Positions 17,121-26,900 of a stretch of DNA of 64,000 bases are shown piece after piece. The translations under genes were made by a program, and so were the position numbers. The stretch is taken from contig JAAEZT010000008.1 in the NCBI GenBank assembly GCA_018222765.1, forward strand, positions 1-64,000, in the 5' to 3' direction. How positions within the stretch are numbered: the stretch's first letter is position 1; each line of letters opens with the position of its first letter. Source of the DNA: a bacterium (lineage in GTDB: Bacteria > Verrucomicrobiota > Verrucomicrobiia > Verrucomicrobiales > Akkermansiaceae). The notes beneath the pieces were generated by a model. It made no database searches. It saw only the letters and a list, made by a program, of their open reading frames with translations, and was not told the origin of the DNA.

Positions 17121-18896
17121 ATGAAAATATTTTCCCTGCTCACCTGCTCCTTCTTACTTTCCATTCCGCTTTTGAGCGCAAAGGTTACCGTTCTGAAGGA
17201 AGGGGAAAATGCCACCTTGCTGGTCGACGGAAAACCCTTCGAGGTCCATGGGGTCGGCGGCGGCGGAAGCTTGGAGACTCTCAAGAACAACGGAGGCAAT
17301 GCGGTGAGAACCTGGGGCATCGATAAAGATACTCAGGCCATTCTCGACGATGCACACTCCAAAGGAATCAAGGTCGCCCTCGGCTTCTGGCTCGGCCACG
17401 AACGTCATGGCTTCAGCTACACTGATTGGGATTCCAACGTCAATCAGGCCGAGACCCTTTTCGCGGCCGTCAAAAAATACAAAGATCATCCGGCCCTCCT
17501 CCTCTGGGGACTTGGCAACGAAATGGAAGGATTCGAAAAATCCTCCAATCCCGCCATCTACACTCAGATCGAATACCTCGCCCGCGCGGTCAAAGATCTC
17601 GACCCGAATCATCCCGTCATGACAGTCACCGCCGAGATTGGTAAAAAGCAAATCGAAGGACTCAACCGCTTTTGTCCCAGCGTCGACATTCACGGGATCA
17701 ATTCATACGGGGGCGGCCCTTCCATCCCCAAGCGATACCGCGAAGGGGGCGGCGTCAAACCCTACCTCATCACCGAGTTCGGACCAGCCGGCACCTGGGA
17801 ACGCCCTCCCAATAAATGGGGCATGCCCAATGAAGCTACCAGCACAGCAAAGGCCATTGATTATCGCAATTCCTTCGAAGCATTCAAAAACGATCCTCTC
17901 TGCCTCGGCAGTTTCGCCTTTATGTGGGGCACGAAACAAGAAGCCTCCGCCACTTGGTTCGGGATGCTCTTATCGACCGGCGAGAAACTGGCTGCCGTCG
18001 ATGAACTCTCCAAACTCTGGACCGGAAAACCTCCCGCCAACCTTTGCCCCATCATCGAATCCGTCGAGCTAGTTGGGCCCAACAAAGAATTTGATCCCGG
18101 TGCCACCATCACCATCAAGCTCAAAGCCTCCGACCCCGAAAGCGACCCACTTGAAGTCCAGTGGATCCTCACCGAAGACTGGAAGGAAGTCGCTGAAGGG
18201 GGCGACCACCGCGCAGCACCACCGCAATACCCGCAAGCCATTCTTCCCGAGTCGACCAACTCCACCGCCAAGATCAAACTCCCTGAAGGGGGCGGCACCT
18301 ACCGCATCTACGCCTTCATCCGCGACGGCAAGGGCTCCGCAGCCACCGGCAATATCTCGATTAAGATCAAGGGAGATCGTAAACCCGTCCCCGCCGAAAA
18401 ATTAGCAACACCCATCGTCATCGCCGGTTCCGCCAAGAATGGTCCCTGGGCTCCCAGTGGCTGGATGGGCGACACCGCCAAGCTCAAGATCGACGAAGCC
18501 TCCACCGACAATCCCAAGGTCGGCAGCGAATGCGCCAAGGTCAACTTCAATGCCGATGCCGGATGGGCCGGCGTGGTCTGGCAGCACCCCGCAGGCGATT
18601 GGGGCGACGCCCCCGGCGGCTTCAACCTCACCGGAGCGAAAAAGCTTTCACTCTGGGCCCGTGGAAAATCCGGCGGAGAAAAAGTCACTGTTGGAATTGG
18701 CCTCATCAACGAGGAAAAGCCCTATCACGATACCTTAAGCCAAAAACTGGATCTCACTCTGACCAAGCAGTGGCAGAATTTCACGATCGATCTCTCCGGA
18801 AAAGACCTCACTCGAGTCAAAACCGCTCTCTACTTCACCACCAACGCCAACGGTACACCGGTCGAATTCTACCTCGACGATATCACCATCGAGTAA
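17121..18896 (+). CDS. Secreted glycoside hydrolase (GH2-like TIM barrel) with binding domains
   Basis: A 591-residue product if the ATG at 17121 is used. It gives a clean signal peptide (MKIFSLLTCSFLLSIPLLSA) that an ATG 21 bases upstream would spoil. Residues about 25-300 form a TIM barrel of the GH2/clan GH-A kind. GNE (132-134) carries the acid/base Glu134, and ITEFGPAG carries the likely nucleophile Glu219. An Ig/PKD-like domain follows (about 320-430), then a jelly-roll carbohydrate-binding-like domain ending at LYFTTNANGTPVEFYLDDI. It likely hydrolyses beta-linked glycans outside the cytoplasm; exact specificity is not evident. GH2 enzymes usually carry N-terminal sandwich domains, which are lacking here. 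Confidence 0.75.
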   Translation: MKIFSLLTCSFLLSIPLLSAKVTVLKEGENATLLVDGKPFEVHGVGGGGSLETLKNNGGNAVRTWGIDKDTQAILDDAHSKGIKVALGFWLGHERHGFSYTDWDSNVNQAETLFAAVKKYKDHPALLLWGLGNEMEGFEKSSNPAIYTQIEYLARAVKDLDPNHPVMTVTAEIGKKQIEGLNRFCPSVDIHGINSYGGGPSIPKRYREGGGVKPYLITEFGPAGTWERPPNKWGMPNEATSTAKAIDYRNSFEAFKNDPLCLGSFAFMWGTKQEASATWFGMLLSTGEKLAAVDELSKLWTGKPPANLCPIIESVELVGPNKEFDPGATITIKLKASDPESDPLEVQWILTEDWKEVAEGGDHRAAPPQYPQAILPESTNSTAKIKLPEGGGTYRIYAFIRDGKGSAATGNISIKIKGDRKPVPAEKLATPIVIAGSAKNGPWAPSGWMGDTAKLKIDEASTDNPKVGSECAKVNFNADAGWAGVVWQHPAGDWGDAPGGFNLTGAKKLSLWARGKSGGEKVTVGIGLINEEKPYHDTLSQKLDLTLTKQWQNFTIDLSGKDLTRVKTALYFTTNANGTPVEFYLDDITIE

Positions 18897-18956
18897 GCCC
18901 GCGCTGGGTTCGGCATCCTTTACATTCCTTGGAGACAGGAGTAGACCGAAGCCATC

Positions 18957-20069
18957 GTGAGCAACTTCAAGTCACTTGGCATCCCCGCCGACCTCATCAA
19001 GAGTCTGGATGAAATGGGTATTCACAAGCCCACCCCGGTGCAGGCCCAATCCATTCCATACCTTCTGGAGAAGGGACACGACTTCGTCGGACAGGCTCAG
19101 ACCGGCACCGGAAAAACCGCCGCCTTTGGACTCCCTCTCCTCACCAAAGTCTCCGGGAATAAGAAACACATTCAGGCCCTCATCCTTTCCCCGACCCGCG
19201 AGCTCGCCAAGCAGATCGGGAAGGCTCTTTTCAAATTCACCAAGTACGCCGACGCAAAAACATTCGTGGAAGTAGTCGCTGGCGGAGACAAAATCGACCT
19301 TCAGGTATCCCGACTGCAACGACCCACGCAAATTGTCGTCGCCACTCCCGGCCGCCTCTTCGATCTCCTCAAGCGCAAGGCTCTTTCTATCGATCACGTG
19401 CAGTATCTCATCCTCGATGAAGCGGACGAAATGCTCAGCATGGGCTTCAAACAACAAATCCGCACCGCCATCGAACTCACCGCCAACCGCAAGGCGACCT
19501 GGCTATTCTCCGCCACCTTTCCGCCGGTCCTCAAAGAGCTTGTCAAGGGCTGCATGGCTCCGGAACCGAAGACGGTGAAAATTGACTCCACCCGCGTGGT
19601 CAATCGCGACATCGACCATCGCTATGCGGTCTGCGTTAAAGAAGACAAAACCGACTTCATCAGCGACTTCCTCGAACGGCAGGGCGAAAAGCGCGGCCTC
19701 ATTTTTTGCCGCACCAAAGACGGCTGCAGCATCCTCGGCAAGCAACTCGCCAAACGCGACTTCTCTGTTGATGTCCTTCAGGGCGATCTCACCCAACCGG
19801 AACGCGACAAGGTCATGCGCGCCTTCAAAAAAGAACGCACGCAGTTTCTCATCGCCACCGACGTCGCCGCCCGCGGTATTGATGTCGAAGGCCTTTCCTT
19901 CGTGGTCCATCACCAGCTTCCCGAACAAGTGGAAATGTACACCCACCGCAGCGGCCGCACCGCACGCGCTGGGAAGAAAGGAATGTCTCTTGTCCTCATC
20001 GATCCCCGAGAGCAGAAACGCCTCGACACAATCAGCCGGGAATTGGGCGTTCATTTTGGACCGGCTTAA
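18957..20069 (+). CDS. DEAD-box RNA helicase
   Basis: A 370-residue ATP-dependent RNA helicase with every core motif in order: the Q motif PTPVQAQSIP, motif I AQTGTGKTA, PTRELA, TPGR, DEAD (LILDEADEM), SAT (FSATFP), then RGIDVEG and the final HRSGRTARAG. It stops soon after motif VI, so it has no basic or RNA-binding C-terminal extension, unlike DeaD/CsdA or RhlE. Start is a GTG at 18957 preceded by GGAGACAGGAG. It is probably housekeeping RNA remodelling (ribosome assembly or cold adaptation), unrelated to the carbohydrate genes around it. The exact subfamily is not assignable by eye. Confidence 0.92.
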   Translation: MSNFKSLGIPADLIKSLDEMGIHKPTPVQAQSIPYLLEKGHDFVGQAQTGTGKTAAFGLPLLTKVSGNKKHIQALILSPTRELAKQIGKALFKFTKYADAKTFVEVVAGGDKIDLQVSRLQRPTQIVVATPGRLFDLLKRKALSIDHVQYLILDEADEMLSMGFKQQIRTAIELTANRKATWLFSATFPPVLKELVKGCMAPEPKTVKIDSTRVVNRDIDHRYAVCVKEDKTDFISDFLERQGEKRGLIFCRTKDGCSILGKQLAKRDFSVDVLQGDLTQPERDKVMRAFKKERTQFLIATDVAARGIDVEGLSFVVHHQLPEQVEMYTHRSGRTARAGKKGMSLVLIDPREQKRLDTISRELGVHFGPA

Positions 20070-20303
20070 GGGTCAAAATGATATTCATCTGATCTTTTGG
20101 TTGGTCCAGAAGCGATTCACCACACACTTAAAAGGAAACCAAGTCCTCTTCAGCAAAGTCAAAGCCAGGAAGAAAACACCCTGCCACGTTCGCTTTCTCT
20201 ACAACAGGGAACCGACCTAACCAAACTACGACGCCACCTTGCCTGCAAAAAGCGGAAGTCTCCGGCGGCATCGACATTAAGGAGGGTTGCAGCTGATCTT
20301 TGA

Positions 20304-21509
20304 TTAAAATTTCAGCGCCGCTTCCGCCGCAAGCGTTCCGGAGGCGAAACATCCTTGCAGGAGATACCCTCCCGTTGGGGCCTCCCAGTCGATCATTTCT
20401 CCAGCCACGAAGACGCCGGGGAGTTCCTTGATCATGAGATAATCGTTGAGTTCCGACCACTTCACCCCACCGGCTGAAGAAATCGCCTCCGCCAAGGGAC
20501 GGGCTTGCACCAGAGGCACCCGACAGGCCTTGACATGTTTGGCCAATTCCTTTGCCGATTCAAAGGGCCCATGAAAATGATCCAGGATCGCTCTCATCGG
20601 ATCGCTCAACTTCCAGCGATACGTTGATTCCTTGAGGAAATTCTTCTTCACTGATTCCATCTTCGCCACCAGTTGCTCAGCGGTGAAGGTCGGCTTCATG
20701 TCCAAGGTGATCGCGGGCGCAGCCATCGTTCGGAGGGCAGGGCCCAATTGATAGACTGGCCCCCCTTCCAAGCCATAACGCGTGAGCATCAATTCCCCCG
20801 GTGCGATTTCTTCACCCACTGACGCCACGACATTTTTCAGCGGCTGACCTTCCACCTGCGGAATCATTTCCTCCGGCCAGGCAATCTCCCAACCGCAATT
20901 GGCCGGGCTCAAAGGAGAGACCTCAATCCCCGCTGCTTGCAAAATCTCCACCCAGGCTCCAACCGATCCCGTCTGCGGCCATGAACCTCCGCCCATTGCC
21001 AGAATAATCGAATCGCAGCCAATCGTGACCGGACCGTCAGACATTTCAAATTCCGCCGAGCCCGGCGACAACTTGGTGAGGCGATGCTGCATTTTGAGAG
21101 CTACTCCTTGCTTCCTGAGCATCTCCACCCAGCGACGCAAGAGAGGTGCCGCTTTGAGCGCCTTGGGATAGACCCGCCCCGACTTTTGCACGAAGGTCCC
21201 TACATCCATCCGCGCCGCCCAGGACCGAATCATCTTATTGTCGAAACAAGCCAAGGCTCGCGACCAAAAGTCATCCGGTTGCCCCGGCCCGCGAAATCTC
21301 TTCACGAAGTCATCCAACTCTTCCGAGTGTGTCAGGTTGAGCCCGCCTTTCCCCGCTACGAGGAATTTGCGCCCCACCGATCTCTTCTGCTCGCACAGCG
21401 TTACTTGCGCCCCACCTGCCGACGCCACCTCCGCCGCCCGCAATCCTGCCGGACCTCCTCCAATGACTAAAATATGTGACACCGCGTTCTTATCGAAGAC
21501 TTCGATCAA
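20304..21509 (-). CDS. FAD-dependent oxidoreductase, HI0933/PP_4765-like flavoprotein
   Basis: A 401-residue flavoprotein of the HI0933-like (YhiN) superfamily, best fitting the TIGR03862 (PP_4765) subgroup. Features are the Rossmann dinucleotide loop ILVIGGGPAGLRAAE at the N-terminus, CEQKRSVGRKFLVAGKGGLN shortly after, LAMGGGSWPQTGS near the middle and a C-terminal VFVAGEMIDWEAPTGGYLLQ. The reaction is unknown; automated annotations often call such proteins aminoacetone oxidase-like. Start is a TTG at 21509 with a strong GGGGAGGG nine bases upstream; a GTG nine codons later would be the alternative. It converges with the helicase gene across a 234-base gap that holds nothing recognisable. 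Confidence 0.82.
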   Translation of the reverse strand: MIEVFDKNAVSHILVIGGGPAGLRAAEVASAGGAQVTLCEQKRSVGRKFLVAGKGGLNLTHSEELDDFVKRFRGPGQPDDFWSRALACFDNKMIRSWAARMDVGTFVQKSGRVYPKALKAAPLLRRWVEMLRKQGVALKMQHRLTKLSPGSAEFEMSDGPVTIGCDSIILAMGGGSWPQTGSVGAWVEILQAAGIEVSPLSPANCGWEIAWPEEMIPQVEGQPLKNVVASVGEEIAPGELMLTRYGLEGGPVYQLGPALRTMAAPAITLDMKPTFTAEQLVAKMESVKKNFLKESTYRWKLSDPMRAILDHFHGPFESAKELAKHVKACRVPLVQARPLAEAISSAGGVKWSELNDYLMIKELPGVFVAGEMIDWEAPTGGYLLQGCFASGTLAAEAALKF

Positions 21510-21605
21510 GGAAGCAAGCCCTCCCCGATCGTATCCTGATAACTTTCTTCCCTCAGCTACAATGAGATTGCGGACAGCAAGTCATTTCTATAAGGATTCC
21601 CCTCC

Positions 21606-24600
21606 ATGAAAGTATCTATCGCCATCGCTATTTTTTTCAGCGGACTTCTCGCGGTTCACGCGGTCAACTTTCATCCCATTTCCTCGATCACCAGTTCGAC
21701 CTCGGGCTCGGACCTATATCCGGTTGGAAATCTCATTCAGGGACCCGGCTCGGGATACTCGACAAGCGAACCCCACAATAGTATCGGCGGCGGCTCCTCC
21801 CACACTTGGGTCACGAACGCCCCGGGAGCAGACTACTTCGCATTACTCCCGGATCCCGTGCTTTTGCTGGATCTCGGTGCCGACCGTTCCCTGAGTGAAA
21901 TTAGCACCTGGGGATACGCCAATTCCAATACCAATGGTGGAAAAGATTTCACCCTTCGTTTCGCTACCAGCGCCGACGGACCGGGCGGACTGGCAACTTC
22001 CATCACTTACACACCCTCCTTCGACGCCGCATTTAGTGCCGATACCCGCGACTCTCACTCCTTCAGCCAAACTGTCATCGCTCGCTACGTCGAACTTGTC
22101 TTCACCGACAACTGGAAAAATCTTCAAGGCGGAACTCCTGGCGGAGACCGGGTTGGACTCGGCGAGATCGCTTTCGAAGATTCCGTCCCTCCCATCGATC
22201 CCCTACTTCAAATTGAAAGCTCCCTGACCCTCACTCTCGACGGCTCGGTGCAAACGATTGACGTCCCGGTAGCAAATTTGGGAGCGACTCAAAGCCTCGC
22301 TCTCTCCACACCAACATTCTCTGGACCCAACTCCGCGGCTTTTTCCCTGCTTTCTTCGCCAGCCTCCATCAGTCCCGGCAATGGCGACAACATTCAGATT
22401 TCCTTCAACCCTACCGGTCTCTCAGGAAATATCAGCGCCTCTCTGGATTTTACGACCAACGACACCTCACAACCTTCGGTCTCAGTCGCCTTAAGTGGCT
22501 TTATCCATGATCCTCGAATTTCCGTCGCGGGATTCTTCGACATCGGCTTCTACCCCTCCGGATCAGGCATTCAGAGCAAGCAGTTCACCATCCAAAACAT
22601 CGGCGGCGGACAAACCCTTAACATTACCGGCACCAGTATCACCGGAGGCAATGCCGCGAATTTTTCCGTGACCAGCTCGCCATCCTCGATCGCGCCATTG
22701 GGCAACGACACCATCACGATCCAACTCGATCCTATGGGCAGTGACGGCATCTTTTCCGCCCAACTTGAGATCACGAGCAACGACGCTCTCAGTCCGTCTT
22801 CCATCGTCAATCTCAACGCCCTCGTCGGCGATGCCATCCCCAACTCCGGCGTTCGCATTAATGAGTTCATGGCCAACAACAGCACTACATTCAACGATGG
22901 CGACGGAAACTCCTCGGACTGGATCGAGCTTTACAATGCCGGGCCGGGGCCGGTCGATCTCGGTGGATGGTATCTCACGGACTCCAGCTCCAATCTCAAC
23001 AAATGGGAATTCCCCGGCGGAACCACCCTTGCGGAAGACGCCTACCTCATCGTCTTCGCCTCCGGACAGAACGTCGACGACTATGTCGACGGCAGCGGAT
23101 ACCTGCATACTAATTTCAAGCTCACAACCGGAGGTGAATACCTCGCACTCGTCATGCCCGACCGCACCACGCCGAAGAGTGAATTTACGCCATCCTATCC
23201 CAGCCAATTCAGCGACGTGTCCTACGGCACTTATTCCGACGGCGGGTCAACAACCAATCTGATTGCCTCGAGTGATGCTGAAGTTCTCATCCCCGATAAC
23301 GGATCTCTGGGGTTAACCTGGACCTTTCCCGGGTTCACTCCCGACGCCTCGTGGTTGACTCCGAATCTGGGCACAGGGGTGGGCTTTGACAACGGCTCTG
23401 GCTACGATGCCTACATTGATGTCGATGTGCAGGACGACATGTATCAAGCTCGCTCAACTGCCTACATTCGCATTCCCTTTACCCTCGCTGATGCTTCGGA
23501 AATTTCGATGCTGGCACTTTCCATCCGCTACGACGATGGATTCTACGCCTACCTCAACGGCGATGAAATCACCTCGCGCAATGCTCCCGCCAATCCCACT
23601 TGGGACAGCACCACACCGTCAAACATTGATGAAAACAACAACCTCGAGACCATCGATGTTTCGGCCTTCACTTCCAGCCTTAAGAATGGCCAAAACATTC
23701 TCGCCATCCATGGTATCAATCGATCAACTGGCAGCAGCGATTTCCTAGCCGATCCTGAACTCACCGGCACAACGACTTCCAACGGACCACTCCTGCTCGG
23801 GTTCCTGCAAACCGCGACTCCCGGTGCGGCCAACACTGGTGGAACCACCAATCCCGGACCCGAAATCATCACCGCCACTCACGCTCCTGCTCAACCGGCC
23901 GAGAACGAAAACATTGTCGTCACCGCCACCGTTCTTCCCCGTCTTGTGGCCATCGGGCAGGTGGAACTCGCATACCGTGTGCAATATGGCGCGTCGACAA
24001 ATCTAACCATGGTCGATGACGGCACCGGCGATGATGCCATCGCCAACGACTCGATCTTCACCGCCACCATCCCGGCATCGGCATACGGAAACGAAGACAT
24101 GGTGCGTTGGTTCGTCACCGCCAAAGACGCCGCCAATAATCCCTCCCGCGCGCCCGCCTTCCTCGACCAAACCGGCACCAATCAATCAGCGGAATACTTT
24201 GGCACCGTGACCACCGATCCTTCGCTCACCTCAGACATGCCCATCCTGCAATGGTTCACGCAAAGCGAGTCCGCCAGTCACACGCGCAGCGGAGCCCGCG
24301 CGTCGGTTTATTTCCTTGGCCGCTTCTACGACAACATCTTCATCCGCCAACGCGGAGGCGCAACCAATGGCTCGATCTCCCAGAAATTTGACTTCAACAA
24401 AGGCGACTCTTTCTACGTGAATGAAGAAATGAGTTCGGTTGGTGAAATCAACATGAACGCCAACGGTGCCGACAGCACCTACATCCGACAAGCGATGGGC
24501 TTCGACACCCACCGTCTCGCCGGCAACGAATCCTGCCTCACCTACCTCTGGCAAATGCGCGTGAATGGTGGAAGCGATCGCGTCGGCGTGGCCATCGAGC

Positions 24601-26513
24601 AAGTCGATGGTGACTTCATGGATCGCTATGGCTACGACCGCGATGGAGATCTCTACAAGTTCGTGCAACGGAGCAACCTCAACCCCGTCTTCTTCGACAC
24701 CATCACCGGCATTGAAAAGAAAACCGGCGACCTTTCCAATATCGACTCGGCTGCCGATCTTGTCGCTGGACTCAACCTCGGCACCTCTGCCGCGCGACGT
24801 CGATGGGTCATCGACAATCTCGACCTCCCTCAAATCGTCAACTACCTCGCCGCCCGCTCCATCATTCAAGACGCTGACGACCTCCGCAAAAACTTCTACA
24901 TGTATTTCGACGCACGCGGAGACAGCCGTTGGCGCATGCTTCCCTGGGACAAAGACTACACTTTCGGCGTCCGTGGCGACGGCGGCACCCACCTTCCCCA
25001 TCCCTTCTTCGGCGATGAAGAGCACAAGAAGCAAAATGCCAATCAGTGGAATATCCTTTACGATGTTATTTTCGAGGAAGAAGTCACGCAACGCATCTAC
25101 CTGCGACGTCTCCGCACCCTGATGGATGACGTTCTCCAGCCCACCTCTGTTCCGACCAACGATCGTATTCTCGAGAACCTCGCCCTCGACACCATCGGAC
25201 CAGCTTCGCCGCCCCTCAGCAGCAACATCAATTCGGTCAACAGCTATCTCAACAGCCGCCGAAATGTCCTCTTCAACAATTACAATTCGCTCATTCCCGC
25301 CAGCCAACCGGCGTCTCCCGACATCGTCTTCGCAGCCGTCGATGCTAATCCCGCCGGCGGAAACCAGGAGCAGGAATACATTCGGATCCACAACAATGAG
25401 AACACCGAGATCGATATCTCCGGTTGGACCATCGAAGGCGGGGTCGGTTTCACCTTCCGTCCCGGAACAATCATCGAGCGAAACGGCGACCTTCACGTTT
25501 CTCCAAGCAGCAAAGACTTCTTGGATCGCTCCGTTTCTCCCAAGGCAGGCGAGGAACTTCTCGTCGCCGCCCCGTATTCAGGCCACCTCTCCAACTTCAC
25601 CGAACTGCTCACCCTCAAAGACAGCTCGGGCACGGAAGTCGACACCTTCAATACGCCCAACGATCCAAGCGACGCGCAACTCTATCTCGCCATTAGCGAG
25701 ATCATGTATCACCCCGCCGATCCCAACGGCGATGCCGAATACATTGAACTCATGAATATCAGCGACACCGTGTCGCTCGATCTCACCGGGGTCAACTTCA
25801 CCGCCGGAGTTGATTTCACCTTCGGCGCCCTCACTCTCCTTCCGGGTGAACGCACTCTCGTGGTTCTGAATCAAGCAGCCTTCGAGGCCGTCCACGGTCC
25901 CGGTCATCCTATCGCTGGCATTTTCCAGAATGGATCACGCCTCAACAACGGAAGCGACCGTATTAAATTGGAGGACGCCAACAACAGCTCGATTCTCGAA
26001 TTCACCTATGACGACGAATCGCCCTGGCCCACCGGCCCCGACGGCGGCGGCTTCAGCCTGGTCCTGATCAATCCCGACACCTCTCCCGATTCCGACGATG
26101 CCTCGAACTGGCGTGAGAGCGGCTTCATCGGCGGCGGCCCCGGAGATCCCGACACCATGCCATTCACCGGCGATCCCGATGCCGACCTCGACAATGATGG
26201 CCTTGTTGCTCTCGCTGAATATGCCTTTGGAACCTCGTCCTCCATTGCCAACCCGAGCCCCTTCGGCGTGGAATCCATTGGCACTGCGATAAGAATCTCC
26301 ACCCAGCTCAACCAAACCGCCGACGACCTTGCCATCTCAATTGAAAAATCACCCGACTTGATCAACTGGTCCGACGCCACTACCGACCTTCCCGAAATTT
26401 CGCGGGTGAACAATGGCGACGGAACCGTCACTGTCGTTTTCGAAAGCGCCTCCGGATACACCGGCTTGGAATTCCGCCACTTCTACCGCCTCAAGATCGA
26501 AATCCTCCCCTAA
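21606..26513 (+). CDS. Giant secreted CotH / lamin-tail protein
   Basis: A 1635-residue exported protein with signal peptide 1-19 and a modular build. Residues about 20-195 are a galactose-binding-like domain ending GDRVGLGEIAF. About 200-405 are two choice-of-anchor-D (ASH-like) domains, and 415-530 a lamin-tail domain (INEFMANNS, DWIELYNAGPGPVDLGGW). A jelly-roll module and an Ig-like module follow. About 900-1250 are a CotH kinase-like domain (RQRGGATNGSISQKFDFNK, WRMLPWDKDYTFG), and two more lamin-tail domains lie near 1300 and 1425. The C-terminus has DPDADLDNDGL followed by a SPDLINW...FYRLKIEI module. CotH proteins phosphorylate or bind surface proteins; here a role in cell-surface anchoring or an extracellular matrix is likely. 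It is probably transcribed alone. Confidence 0.8.
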   Translation: MKVSIAIAIFFSGLLAVHAVNFHPISSITSSTSGSDLYPVGNLIQGPGSGYSTSEPHNSIGGGSSHTWVTNAPGADYFALLPDPVLLLDLGADRSLSEISTWGYANSNTNGGKDFTLRFATSADGPGGLATSITYTPSFDAAFSADTRDSHSFSQTVIARYVELVFTDNWKNLQGGTPGGDRVGLGEIAFEDSVPPIDPLLQIESSLTLTLDGSVQTIDVPVANLGATQSLALSTPTFSGPNSAAFSLLSSPASISPGNGDNIQISFNPTGLSGNISASLDFTTNDTSQPSVSVALSGFIHDPRISVAGFFDIGFYPSGSGIQSKQFTIQNIGGGQTLNITGTSITGGNAANFSVTSSPSSIAPLGNDTITIQLDPMGSDGIFSAQLEITSNDALSPSSIVNLNALVGDAIPNSGVRINEFMANNSTTFNDGDGNSSDWIELYNAGPGPVDLGGWYLTDSSSNLNKWEFPGGTTLAEDAYLIVFASGQNVDDYVDGSGYLHTNFKLTTGGEYLALVMPDRTTPKSEFTPSYPSQFSDVSYGTYSDGGSTTNLIASSDAEVLIPDNGSLGLTWTFPGFTPDASWLTPNLGTGVGFDNGSGYDAYIDVDVQDDMYQARSTAYIRIPFTLADASEISMLALSIRYDDGFYAYLNGDEITSRNAPANPTWDSTTPSNIDENNNLETIDVSAFTSSLKNGQNILAIHGINRSTGSSDFLADPELTGTTTSNGPLLLGFLQTATPGAANTGGTTNPGPEIITATHAPAQPAENENIVVTATVLPRLVAIGQVELAYRVQYGASTNLTMVDDGTGDDAIANDSIFTATIPASAYGNEDMVRWFVTAKDAANNPSRAPAFLDQTGTNQSAEYFGTVTTDPSLTSDMPILQWFTQSESASHTRSGARASVYFLGRFYDNIFIRQRGGATNGSISQKFDFNKGDSFYVNEEMSSVGEINMNANGADSTYIRQAMGFDTHRLAGNESCLTYLWQMRVNGGSDRVGVAIEQVDGDFMDRYGYDRDGDLYKFVQRSNLNPVFFDTITGIEKKTGDLSNIDSAADLVAGLNLGTSAARRRWVIDNLDLPQIVNYLAARSIIQDADDLRKNFYMYFDARGDSRWRMLPWDKDYTFGVRGDGGTHLPHPFFGDEEHKKQNANQWNILYDVIFEEEVTQRIYLRRLRTLMDDVLQPTSVPTNDRILENLALDTIGPASPPLSSNINSVNSYLNSRRNVLFNNYNSLIPASQPASPDIVFAAVDANPAGGNQEQEYIRIHNNENTEIDISGWTIEGGVGFTFRPGTIIERNGDLHVSPSSKDFLDRSVSPKAGEELLVAAPYSGHLSNFTELLTLKDSSGTEVDTFNTPNDPSDAQLYLAISEIMYHPADPNGDAEYIELMNISDTVSLDLTGVNFTAGVDFTFGALTLLPGERTLVVLNQAAFEAVHGPGHPIAGIFQNGSRLNNGSDRIKLEDANNSSILEFTYDDESPWPTGPDGGGFSLVLINPDTSPDSDDASNWRESGFIGGGPGDPDTMPFTGDPDADLDNDGLVALAEYAFGTSSSIANPSPFGVESIGTAIRISTQLNQTADDLAISIEKSPDLINWSDATTDLPEISRVNNGDGTVTVVFESASGYTGLEFRHFYRLKIEILP

Positions 26514-26837
26514 AATCCCATAAAGCGCCTGATCATTCTCCTATTGCTGACCCTTACCTCTCCGGACATCTAATTGATGCCAAGATCGCTGGAGAATTCG
26601 ATGGCATCTCCAGCCTCAAGATCGGAGAGGAAGCGGGCCTTCGTCGCCGGAACGCCTGGCGAAATGACTACCTTCAAGCTCAAACCGGAACCCGGTCCCA
26701 TCTGTGTTGCCGTTGGTTACAATGGTTCCCCGCAAGTTGAGCGAATGAGAGCGAGGATTCATTGATGAAATGAGAAAAATTAGTTCAGCGCCCCAAACCA
26801 TTTTTGAACAATATCTGCACAAAGCGATTTTCCCGAC
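26514..26837. other. Intergenic stretch without recognisable gene
   Basis: Between the CotH giant and the promoter of the PEP-CTERM gene there is no convincing gene. One 63-codon frame is open at 26574, but its composition lacks the C-rich wobble pattern of the neighbours and it matches no family I recognise. No terminator hairpin with a T-run was found after the giant gene. Confidence 0.5.
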
Positions 26838-26866
26838 TTGAAACATCTCCCTCTGCACTCTAATTT
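26838..26866 (+). promoter_or_regulatory. Sigma-70-type promoter of the PEP-CTERM gene
   Basis: TTGAAA (26838-26843), a 17-base spacer, and TAATTT (26861-26866) match the -35/-10 consensus at five of six and four of six positions with ideal spacing. Transcription would begin near 26873 and give a leader of about 28 bases before the ATG at 26901. It is the clearest promoter in the window. Confidence 0.65.
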
Positions 26867-26900
26867 CTATGCCTAATTGAATCGCACGACGCTCTCTCAA

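Noticed and set aside
24231-25496. 421-codon minus-strand frame inside the CotH giant
   Set aside because: Antisense of a well-supported modular protein; low-complexity Val/Asp composition and no family match.
26574-26765. 63-codon frame between the CotH giant and the PEP-CTERM gene
   Set aside because: No homology pattern, no ribosome site and atypical codon use.
26877-26900. TTG start giving eight more residues on the PEP-CTERM protein
   Set aside because: It would lie only a few bases from the predicted transcript start; the ATG at 26901 gives a normal signal peptide.
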